Made by a program: the position numbers and the translations under genes. Shown piece after piece: positions 1-5,654 of a stretch of 8,899 nucleotides of DNA. The stretch covers positions 1-8,899 of the forward strand of contig JAHWHA010000014.1 in NCBI GenBank assembly GCA_019323665.1, in the 5' to 3' direction. Under the pieces are notes generated by a model that saw only the letters and a list, made by a program, of their open reading frames with translations, did not search any database and was not told where the DNA came from. The stretch is from Candidatus Woesearchaeota archaeon (GTDB lineage Archaea; Nanobdellota; Nanobdellia; Woesearchaeales; JAGVZT01). Every line of letters starts with the position of its first letter. Position 1 is the first letter of the stretch.

Positions 1-965
1 AAACACGACAGTTGCTCAAGAGCTATGCAGACAATAACCCTGGCTTTATCAAGTATGTACATCGTGATAATAGACATGGCTTCAAGCCAGGGGCGTTGAA
101 GAACGCGATGAAGATAACCAAGGGTGAGATTATGGTTATTTTTGATGCTGACTGGATTCCTAAAAAAGATTTTCTCAGGCGAGTTATTGAGCCGTTTGGA
201 GATCCTAGAGTTGCGGTGGTGCAGACAAGGCAAGGGTTCTACAACAAAGATGCTAACCTGATAACAAGGTTTGCTGCTTATACCCTGATGGTCTATCATA
301 CAATAGTTATGCCCATAAACAACAAAGTTAACTGCGTGTTCTTCTGCGGCACAGCAGGCGCAATAAGGCGCAGCCATTTCGAAGAGGTAGGGGGGTGGAA
401 TTTATGCAGTATAACTGAAGATTCTGATTTAAGTGTAAAGCTTCTAATGAAAGGCTACAAAAATGTATATCTTAATTATGAGACCCCCAGTGAGGTGCCT
501 GCTACACTCGAGAGCTTCATCAAGCAACAGATGAGATGGTGCTATGGCAATACCCGTGTATTCTTTGACCATGCAAAGAACATCTTATTTGGAAAAGGCT
601 TAAGGCCTGTACAGAGGCCGATGATCATGTTCCTCACATTAGCCAATATCACAGCTCCATTTGTTGTGCTTATGACTTTGTTTGGTTTTGTAGGGTGGCT
701 GCTTGGCGAACCAGCGCTTTTCAATGTGCAGGATTTTGTTTCAATGGTTGTGAAATTCATCTATACAGGTGGATTCCTATTAATAGGTGGCCTCACCCTA
801 TTCAAGCACGGCAGACTAAATGAGTTTAAGCATCTTGTCGTTAGTGCATTAACTCTTGGTATTGTGCTTTCAGTTGCCCAATCTGTTGCTTTCATCAAGG
901 CTGTGTTCAACCGAGGGCTTGGGTGGTATTGCACTCCAAAGGATGCCAATATGGCAATGTTGTGA
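1..965 (+). CDS. Family 2 membrane glycosyltransferase (processive polysaccharide synthase type), 5' end missing
   Basis: The reading frame is open from the first bases (first whole codon at 3), so the N-terminus lies outside the window. The TTG at 12 is not a credible start, because the frame is open upstream and the N-terminal strand of the GT-A fold is absent. Counting from the Leu at 12, catalytic motifs of GT2 synthases are visible: DAD at 45-47 (metal and nucleotide sugar binding), TED at 135-137 (catalytic base) and QQMRW at 172-176, the QxxRW signature of cellulose, chitin and hyaluronan synthase-like enzymes. Hydrophobic segments follow at about 204-231, 244-264 and 274-295. The family transfers sugar from a nucleotide donor at the cytoplasmic membrane face and often extrudes the polymer. 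The actual sugar cannot be read from the sequence. The stop codon ends 2 nt before the next GT2 gene, which suggests an operon. Confidence 0.9.
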   Translation, partial: TRQLLKSYADNNPGFIKYVHRDNRHGFKPGALKNAMKITKGEIMVIFDADWIPKKDFLRRVIEPFGDPRVAVVQTRQGFYNKDANLITRFAAYTLMVYHTIVMPINNKVNCVFFCGTAGAIRRSHFEEVGGWNLCSITEDSDLSVKLLMKGYKNVYLNYETPSEVPATLESFIKQQMRWCYGNTRVFFDHAKNILFGKGLRPVQRPMIMFLTLANITAPFVVLMTLFGFVGWLLGEPALFNVQDFVSMVVKFIYTGGFLLIGGLTLFKHGRLNEFKHLVVSALTLGIVLSVAQSVAFIKAVFNRGLGWYCTPKDANMAML

Positions 966-967
966 AA

Positions 968-2221
968 ATGAGTATTTATAGCGCTCTGGTTTCAGTTGTG
1001 TGGATTGTTTTTCTGGTAAGTGTTGTTTATTACTATATGCTGCTTCTAATCAGGCATCGCAAACCCAGACAGACAAAGCAGTTCAAAAGCATTACAGTCA
1101 TTATACCTGCACACAATGAGGAATGCTATATCGCAGATACCCTCCATGCGGTTCTCGAGGCTGAGTTCAAGGGTAAAAAGCAGATTGTTGTTGTTGATGA
1201 TGGGAGCACTGATAGAACAGCAGATATTGTGAAGAGATTCAAGCAGGTCAGGCTTATCAGAACCAAGCACTCGGGCAAGTCAAGCAGTCTCAATACTGCA
1301 CTTAAGGTTGCCAAAGGAGAATTGATTGCGGTTGTTGATGCTGATAGTGTTATCGAGTATGACTCACTTCGTAAGCTTGCAGTTGAGGTTGGTAGAGAAA
1401 ATACAGCAGCTGCATGCTGTGTTGTCAAGGTCAACAACAGAAAGAAGTTGTTATGTATGTGGCAGCACATTGAGCAGCTCTACAGTTCACTTATTAGACA
1501 TCTCTCATCAAAGATCAATGCGAACGTTGTAACACCTGGTCCGTTGAGTGTCTATCGCGCAGAGCTTCTCAAAAAGCTTGGTGGTTTCAGCACAGAGGGC
1601 TATTGCGAGGATATTGATGTTACCATCAAGCTGATTCGCTCTGGTTACAGGATAGGTTTTGTGGATGACACTGCTTCGCATGCAAACCAGCCATACAAGC
1701 TCAAAGAGTTTTTACGCCAGCGCTACCGAGGTTCGAGAGGGTTGTTGAACATATTGAAGAGGCATTTTGAAATCAAGCCTTCATTGCTCAATCTGACCAC
1801 AATGCCCCTACTTTTATTCTCCTATGTGCAAGCAGTTGTTATGGGCTCATTAACGCTTTATCAGATGGTTTCTGGTTATTTTGCATATTTTCTATCCCAG
1901 GGTCAGATCTTCAACCTATATGTTCTCAGGTTCTTCTTTGATTGGTTCTCGCTTATTGGATTCTTCAAATGGACAGTAAGTGTTTTTACTGGCAGTGCGC
2001 CTTGGACTTTAGCTGCTAGTGTTGGCATAGCAGCAACTTTGCTTACTTATCCACTTTATATTTTTGCGATTTTTAAGTATAACCGCAAGTTTGACATCTG
2101 GCATATTGTGCCTGTGCTCTTCATGTTTCCCTACTGGCTGTTTATGATGCTGCTCTACATAATCAGCATCCCATCACTGTTTACCGCAAAGCAGCACAAC
2201 ATCTGGAAGAAGAATGAATAG
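968..2221 (+). CDS. Family 2 membrane glycosyltransferase, poly-GlcNAc-synthase-like
   Basis: This 417-residue GT2 enzyme has an N-terminal membrane segment (about 6-28), a cytoplasmic GT-A domain (about 40-255) and four further hydrophobic segments (about 279-308, 320-341, 346-369, 379-402). Catalytic motifs are VVDDGSTDRT at 75-84, DADS at 124-127 and EDID at 214-217. The position of the QxxRW motif reads QRYRG (251-255), so the usual Trp is Gly. The layout resembles IcaA/PgaC-type synthases, but the sugar is unknown. I chose the ATG at 968, 2 nt after the upstream stop, because it places the first membrane helix directly after the start. Weaker options are the GTG at 962, overlapping the TGA, and the GTG at 923, inside the upstream gene. 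No clear ribosome site precedes it, so translation is probably coupled to the upstream GT2. Confidence 0.92.
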   Translation: MSIYSALVSVVWIVFLVSVVYYYMLLLIRHRKPRQTKQFKSITVIIPAHNEECYIADTLHAVLEAEFKGKKQIVVVDDGSTDRTADIVKRFKQVRLIRTKHSGKSSSLNTALKVAKGELIAVVDADSVIEYDSLRKLAVEVGRENTAAACCVVKVNNRKKLLCMWQHIEQLYSSLIRHLSSKINANVVTPGPLSVYRAELLKKLGGFSTEGYCEDIDVTIKLIRSGYRIGFVDDTASHANQPYKLKEFLRQRYRGSRGLLNILKRHFEIKPSLLNLTTMPLLLFSYVQAVVMGSLTLYQMVSGYFAYFLSQGQIFNLYVLRFFFDWFSLIGFFKWTVSVFTGSAPWTLAASVGIAATLLTYPLYIFAIFKYNRKFDIWHIVPVLFMFPYWLFMMLLYIISIPSLFTAKQHNIWKKNE

Positions 2222-2268
2222 TGATTCTTTAAGGATTTAGATTTGATTAGTTTTTGGTGAAGAAAGTG

Positions 2269-2754
2269 TCATTTCTTGCGGATCTTGATCATATCTCCAA
2301 TGGTTGTGATGCCCGATTTCACCTTGTCAAATGCTCGCTTCTCTTCCTTGTGTTCCTCTATGAGCTTGATTTTGAGAAAATTTTCAAGCTTACGGGCAAG
2401 CTTGATGCTCGGCTCCATTGCGCTAGACTCTATCTTGCTGAGCAGCGACTCACGCTCATTGAGCCTTTTTGCCATCTCTGACTGCTTTAGCCCAAGTGAC
2501 TCGCGCTTTTTCTTTATCATTCGGGCATAACCTGGAGTTATTACAAACACAACCTCATCCTGAGTGGGTACAGAATATGAAGTAGCTGTGGGCTGTTTGG
2601 GTTTAAGTTTTGTTTTTTTGCTATGTACAGGCTGCATTGCAATCCGATTCACAACCTTGCCGTACTTGCTGCAGTTCTCGCACAGATTTAGTACTGCGCC
2701 TTCTACACTTGTCTCATAAGCTGCTTCTTTAGAACCGCACATCTCGCATTGCAT
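2269..2754 (-). CDS. mbf1: Archaeal multiprotein bridging factor 1 (MBF1), zinc ribbon plus HTH
   Basis: The 161-residue protein has the archaeal MBF1 architecture. An N-terminal zinc ribbon uses C3, C6, C25 and C28. A Lys/Pro-rich linker (about 44-65) follows, then a Cro/C1-type helix-turn-helix at about 78-131 (motif LKQSEMAKRL at 89-98), and a basic C-terminal tail. Eukaryotic MBF1 bridges TBP and activators. Archaeal homologues have been linked to the small ribosomal subunit and translation, so either role is possible here. The ATG at 2754 is supported by a GAGGGG ribosome site (2760-2765) five bases upstream. The gene stands alone, convergent with the glycosyltransferases and divergent from the kinase-like gene. 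Length and domain order are normal for the family. Confidence 0.93.
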   Translation of the reverse strand: MQCEMCGSKEAAYETSVEGAVLNLCENCSKYGKVVNRIAMQPVHSKKTKLKPKQPTATSYSVPTQDEVVFVITPGYARMIKKKRESLGLKQSEMAKRLNERESLLSKIESSAMEPSIKLARKLENFLKIKLIEEHKEEKRAFDKVKSGITTIGDMIKIRKK

Positions 2755-2759
2755 TTTTA

Positions 2760-2810
2760 CCCCTCAGAACAGTTACAATATTGATTCTGGTGTTTAAATA
2801 TCTTTCTTTG
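2760..2810 (-). promoter_or_regulatory. Putative promoter and ribosome binding site of the MBF1 gene
   Basis: Read on the minus strand, a purine-rich GAAAG followed by ATATTTAAA (about 2793-2806) resembles an archaeal BRE/TATA pair. A start site about 25 nt further on would fall near 2770. That gives a leader of roughly 15 nt carrying GAGGGG at 2760-2765. This is inferred from spacing and composition only. Confidence 0.5.
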
Positions 2811-2841
2811 GGTTTTATTGAAATATATGAAGCATTCCAAC

Positions 2842-2895
2842 AAAATTAATAAGTGCGGCTCGGTTTTCAGATATTAGTTTATAAATTGGAGGGTG
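2842..2895 (+). promoter_or_regulatory. Putative promoter and strong ribosome binding site of the kinase-like gene
   Basis: GGAGGGTG at 2888-2895 lies four bases before the ATG at 2900 and fixes that start. An AT-rich AATTAATAA (about 2845-2852) is placed so that transcription would begin near 2875, upstream of the ribosome site. TTTATAAAT at 2878-2886 is a better TATA match but too close to the start codon to produce a leader with the ribosome site, so I favour the first. Confidence 0.45.
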
Positions 2896-2899
2896 TAAA

Positions 2900-4003
2900 A
2901 TGGGTATTAATGAAGAGCTTGAGGAGAAGCTTCCAAGCGTTGTTGAAATCACACTTATAAAAGAATATACTGTTATTCCAGATCAAGTGGAATTCTTTAA
3001 ATATGGACTGGCAAACAAGGATTTTATAATTAGTGTTAATGGAAAAAATGAGTATTTTGCCAAAGTTCATTTTGGGGCTGATATCAGCAAACCAAAGCGT
3101 ATGGCTGAGGTTGAGCTTGAGGAGCGTGTTTTGATAACACTTGCAGAACTTCAAGGCGAGTTGCATGAATTAGGTGTTTCTGTTGCAAAAATTGTGCCAA
3201 CAAAAGACCGCAGGTTGCACACCAGTGTTTTGGTGAATCAGGAAGGAAAAGATGTTGAGAGAGTGCTGAGCCTTTACAAATTCATCCAAGGTTATGATTA
3301 CGGCAGGCAAAATGGAATTGATATTGATGAGCAGACTAGGAGCCTGGCGATAGCCCATAGGGCGGCCTTGGCTGATCTGCAGCATGTTGATGTTCCTTTG
3401 GATCACAAACCTGAGAAGATACCTTTTGTTTCACCTGGTTTTGATTTGTGGGAGCCAAAACTTGAGGATATTGAGGCATATTTCACTGAAGGCGAGGAGG
3501 CTGTTGCAGTGAGTCAATTGAGGGACGGTTTTGAAGAGGCAAGAGCAGAACTTGATCCAAGATTGGATGAATACGATAAACTGCCAATGATAAATATTTT
3601 TGCAGACTATCATCCATTCAACGCCATTTTCAGGGGTAATGATGTTGTTGCTTTAGTAGACCCAGAGTTTGTGCAGCAGAGCATTATTACATATGACCTT
3701 ATTGCTCCATTGGCACGGGTAGCAAGAACAGGGAGCCAGATAGTGCCTGAGAATGTGGGAAAAAATATTGGTGTTTATATACATGAATTTCTTGAAGGAG
3801 AACACTGGCTTGCTGATATGGCAAGAGCTCAAATGGAGTGGCTACCAATAGTGATGAGAGAGCGCCTGGTTCAGAACGGGATTTATGATTTGTGGACTTT
3901 GTCAAAAGGCATGTCTTCGAATGCCATGAAGGCATGCAACCGGAATCTTGCGCTGCATCAATGGGTCTCTGAGAACCCGGATTTCTTTAGGAGATACTCT
4001 TAA
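2900..4003 (+). CDS. Aminoglycoside phosphotransferase/homoserine-kinase-fold protein, substrate unknown
   Basis: The 367-residue protein has the order of motifs seen in the small-molecule kinase branch of the protein-kinase-like fold. There is a Gly/Asn-containing N-lobe entry (G36, N39), a likely ATP-binding lysine K55 in YFAKVHF, and acidic residues at 70-75 that could pair with it. A catalytic loop ADYHPFN at 235-241 has D236 and N241, and the metal-binding LVDPEF at 252-257 has D254. The catalytic loop lacks the usual His two residues before the Asp (F234 here). No signal peptide or membrane segment is visible. Relatives phosphorylate hydroxyls of antibiotics, homoserine, choline or methylthioribose, and the substrate here cannot be told. 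The gene has its own strong ribosome site and is flanked by oppositely oriented genes, so no operon partner suggests a pathway. Confidence 0.75.
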   Translation: MGINEELEEKLPSVVEITLIKEYTVIPDQVEFFKYGLANKDFIISVNGKNEYFAKVHFGADISKPKRMAEVELEERVLITLAELQGELHELGVSVAKIVPTKDRRLHTSVLVNQEGKDVERVLSLYKFIQGYDYGRQNGIDIDEQTRSLAIAHRAALADLQHVDVPLDHKPEKIPFVSPGFDLWEPKLEDIEAYFTEGEEAVAVSQLRDGFEEARAELDPRLDEYDKLPMINIFADYHPFNAIFRGNDVVALVDPEFVQQSIITYDLIAPLARVARTGSQIVPENVGKNIGVYIHEFLEGEHWLADMARAQMEWLPIVMRERLVQNGIYDLWTLSKGMSSNAMKACNRNLALHQWVSENPDFFRRYS

Positions 4004-4013
4004 CAGTTAATCT

Positions 4014-4046
4014 TAAAAAATCAAAATAGAATTGAAAAAAATTCTA
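4014..4046 (-). terminator. Probable T-rich terminator of the rubrerythrin gene
   Basis: On the minus strand, sequence just past the rubrerythrin stop has two T runs (complements of A7 at 4035-4041 and A6 at 4015-4020), typical of archaeal intrinsic termination. A weak AT-rich inverted repeat, TAGAATT/AATTCTA (4027-4033 and 4040-4046), spans the stop codon. I put little weight on the hairpin itself. Confidence 0.5.
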
Positions 4047-4589
4047 ATTGCAGCACTCGCATTCTGGCATGAAACACATGCATTCAGGCTCAAAGTACTC
4101 TGTCTCATGGCCGCATGAAGGGCATTTCTTTGGGGGCTCTTTGCCCTCGTGGACATAGCCGCACTTGGAGCATTTCCATCTTATTGGTTTGTCTCTTTTC
4201 CACACTGTGCCTTTTTCAACCATCTCAAGTAGCTTTCTGTACCGTGCGCTGTGCTCTGCCTCCACCTTGGCAATCATCTTGAACTTGGCAGCTGCCCCAG
4301 CATTTCCTTCTTCCTGTGCAATCTTGGCAAATTCTGGGTACATTGATTTGAACTCATAGTCTTCGCCGTCAATCGCAGCTTTGAGATTTGTTTTTGTATC
4401 GCCAATCCCGTTCAGAAGCTTGAATTCGTCTTTTGCATGCTGCATCTCGTTTATTGCAGTCTCATCAAATATCTTGGCAATATAATAATAGCCTTCTTTT
4501 CTTGCAACTTTTGCAAAGAAATCATATTTGTTGCGTGCCATGCTTTCGCCGGAAAACGCCGCTTTTAAATTATCTTTTGTCTTGCTCAT
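4044..4589 (-). CDS. rbr: Rubrerythrin with an extra Cys-rich C-terminal tail
   Basis: This 181-residue protein should reduce hydrogen peroxide in the cytoplasm of an anaerobe. The N-terminal four-helix diiron domain (about 1-125) carries a full ligand set by spacing: E15, E48 with H51, E76 with E79, and E110 with H113. A C-terminal rubredoxin-like iron site follows with C140, C143, C156 and C159 in CSKCGYVHEG and CPSCGH. Canonical rubrerythrins end near residue 167 of this numbering. Here 14 more residues contain five cysteines (C170, C172, C177, C179, C180; pattern CxCx4CxCC). The tail is read in frame to a TAG stop. The start is fixed by a perfect GAGGTGAT site (4593-4600) three bases before the ATG. 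The next gene upstream on the same strand is 118 bp away and probably has its own promoter. Confidence 0.95.
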   Translation of the reverse strand: MSKTKDNLKAAFSGESMARNKYDFFAKVARKEGYYYIAKIFDETAINEMQHAKDEFKLLNGIGDTKTNLKAAIDGEDYEFKSMYPEFAKIAQEEGNAGAAAKFKMIAKVEAEHSARYRKLLEMVEKGTVWKRDKPIRWKCSKCGYVHEGKEPPKKCPSCGHETEYFEPECMCFMPECECCN

Positions 4590-4592
4590 GAA

Positions 4593-4680
4593 ATCACCTC
4601 ATATTGAAAACATAACTAATGTTCCCCAACCTAAATAATTGAGATTTGTTTTTAAATTTATGCTAGCAGTACTAAATATA
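4593..4680 (-). promoter_or_regulatory. Ribosome binding site and putative promoter region of rubrerythrin
   Basis: GAGGTGAT on the minus strand (4593-4600) matches the archaeal 16S tail. Upstream on that strand, ATAAATTTAAA (about 4651-4661) is the best TATA candidate and would give a leader of about 40 nt. AATTATTTA (4632-4640) is an alternative with a shorter leader. The choice between them is uncertain. No other gene is seen in this 118-bp gap. Confidence 0.4.
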
Positions 4681-4707
4681 CCCTTTTTATATGCACTCTT
4701 TTGGTAG

Positions 4708-4986
4708 CTATTTCTTCTTTTTGTTTTTGAGTTTTGTGGTCAGCCAATTATATAAAAATGCAAATAATGCACCTGCTACGCCAGCATCAACAAAACCCCA
4801 AACACCACCAATAATACCGCCTATAAATCCTGGAGTGTAGCCAAAATATAGAGTTGAGATAGCATACACAATTGGAACACCCCAGCCCAAAGAGGCTGAC
4901 CATCCGAGAAACATCAGATACAATCCCCAGATTAAACCAGTGCTCAAACCAAAAGCCTTGATGTCAAGCTGCTCTTTTTTTGTCAT
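4708..4986 (-). CDS. Small glycine-rich membrane protein ('bacteriophage holin'-named family)
   Basis: This 92-residue protein has two hydrophobic stretches, about 12-47 (possibly two short helices) and 52-80, then a strongly basic tail (TKLKNKKKK). Glycine motifs are dense: GFIGGIIGGVWGFVD at 53-67 and GALFAFLYN at 72-80. The pattern WGF-D-G-(7-9 residues)-LYN is one I recognise from short archaeal and bacterial proteins that databases label 'bacteriophage holin'. No phage gene occurs in the window, so that name says little about its role. The frame is open to 5040, but I place the start at the ATG at 4986. A perfect GAGGTGAT site (4990-4997) lies just upstream, and the longer reading would run through that site and through the likely promoter. 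Its function is unknown. Confidence 0.8.
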   Translation of the reverse strand: MTKKEQLDIKAFGLSTGLIWGLYLMFLGWSASLGWGVPIVYAISTLYFGYTPGFIGGIIGGVWGFVDAGVAGALFAFLYNWLTTKLKNKKKK

Positions 4987-4989
4987 GAA

Positions 4990-5052
4990 ATCACCTCTTT
5001 TGGTAATACGCCAGCAGATGTAAATATAAGCTTTTGCCAAAAAATATATAAT
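4990..5052. promoter_or_regulatory. Divergent promoter region between the small membrane protein and the DUF523 gene
   Basis: Ninety-eight bases separate the two start codons. On the minus strand, GCTTATATTTA (5021-5031) would place transcription near 5000, just ahead of the GAGGTGAT site at 4990-4997. On the plus strand, CAAAAAA followed by TATATAAT (5038-5052) is a good BRE/TATA pair with a predicted start near 5073, leaving a leader of about 12 nt without a ribosome site. The two elements are only about 10 bp apart, so binding of the basal factors could interfere. Confidence 0.5.
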
Positions 5053-5084
5053 CCTTCAAATAAAATTCATTTTGAAAATTTAAA

Positions 5085-5498
5085 ATGAGACTCTGCAGTG
5101 CATGCTTGTTGGGTATTAAATGTAAGTATGATGGAAAAGCCAATTCAAATGATAAAGTGATAAATCTCTGCACTTCAGAAGTTCTTATTCCTGTGTGCCC
5201 TGAACAGCTTGGCGGGCTATCAACTCCACGGGAGCCTGCAGAACAGAGAGGGGATAAAGTGATAACAAAATCTGGCAAAGATGTCACGGAAAATTTCAGA
5301 TTAGGCGCAGAGATGACACTTGAAATTGCCAGATTGTATGGGATAAAAGACGCTATTCTTAAACAGAGGAGCCCTTCATGTGGCAGCAGGAAGATTTATG
5401 ATGGCACTTTTAGCCACACAATAGTCAAAGGAGATGGTGTCACAGCAGCATTGCTCAAGAAGGCGGGTATTAAAGTGATTTCAGAAGAAGAGCTTTGA
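5085..5498 (+). CDS. DUF523 family protein, TudS-like [4Fe-4S] desulfidase candidate
   Basis: The 137-residue protein shows the DUF523 signatures in order: SACLLG at 5-10 with KCKYDG at 12-17, PVCPEQLGGLSTPR at 36-49, and SPSCGS at 96-101. Cysteines at C7, C38 and C99 fall in these three motifs and are the likely [4Fe-4S] ligands. C4, C13 and C29 are additional. A characterised member of this family, TudS, removes sulfur from 2-thiouracil. By homology this protein may act on thiolated pyrimidines from tRNA turnover, but substrate and activity are inference. Some bacterial relatives carry an extra C-terminal domain, and this one is the single-domain form. It is cytoplasmic, with no membrane segment. 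The ATG at 5085 begins the conserved first strand. It has no Shine-Dalgarno site, unlike most other genes here, so translation probably uses a short leader. Confidence 0.88.
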   Translation: MRLCSACLLGIKCKYDGKANSNDKVINLCTSEVLIPVCPEQLGGLSTPREPAEQRGDKVITKSGKDVTENFRLGAEMTLEIARLYGIKDAILKQRSPSCGSRKIYDGTFSHTIVKGDGVTAALLKKAGIKVISEEEL

Positions 5499-5596
5499 AA
5501 AGGTGGAAGGCCAGTATGGCTATATTAAGTGGATAATTGAGGTTTAACTGTTTATGAATGACTAAATTTTATGTATTTGACACTAATTATTGACAA
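5499..5596. other. Intergenic region without recognisable gene
   Basis: I see no coding sequence or RNA gene between the DUF523 stop and the promoter of the Cys-rich protein. A short GCCA-GTA-TGGC inverted repeat lies near 5512-5522, but it is too weak and not followed by a T run. Confidence 0.5.
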
Positions 5597-5650
5597 CGAA
5601 AATTTATATTCTCAAGCATTTCTTTGAATTAGATTAATATAGGAGGCGAT
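5597..5650 (+). promoter_or_regulatory. Strong archaeal promoter and ribosome binding site of the Cys-rich repeat protein
   Basis: CGAAAA (5597-5602, BRE) runs directly into TTTATATT (5603-5610, TATA), close to the archaeal consensus. Transcription should start near 5630. GGAGGCGAT at 5642-5650 lies four bases before the ATG at 5655. This is the best-formed promoter and ribosome site in the window, consistent with high expression of an exported protein. Confidence 0.7.
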
Positions 5651-5654
5651 AGTT

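Noticed and set aside
923..967. GTG at 923 as the start of the second glycosyltransferase
   Set aside because: It would add 15 residues overlapping the upstream gene, without a ribosome site, ahead of a normal N-terminal helix beginning at the ATG at 968.
1126..1470. 114-codon minus-strand open frame
   Set aside because: It is antisense to the catalytic domain of the second glycosyltransferase and has no recognisable motifs.
4708..4986. Evidence of a prophage from the holin-like gene
   Set aside because: No phage structural, integrase or lysis genes lie nearby, and the family is common outside prophages.
4987..5040. Upstream extension of the small membrane protein to 5040
   Set aside because: The extension would translate through a perfect GAGGTGAT ribosome site and the likely promoter. 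The ATG at 4986 fits both.
4991..5287. 98-codon open frame on the minus strand
   Set aside because: It is mostly antisense to the DUF523 gene, whose motifs are unmistakable, and shows no family features.
5512..5522. GCCA-GTA-TGGC inverted repeat after DUF523 as a terminator
   Set aside because: The stem is only four base pairs and no T run follows.
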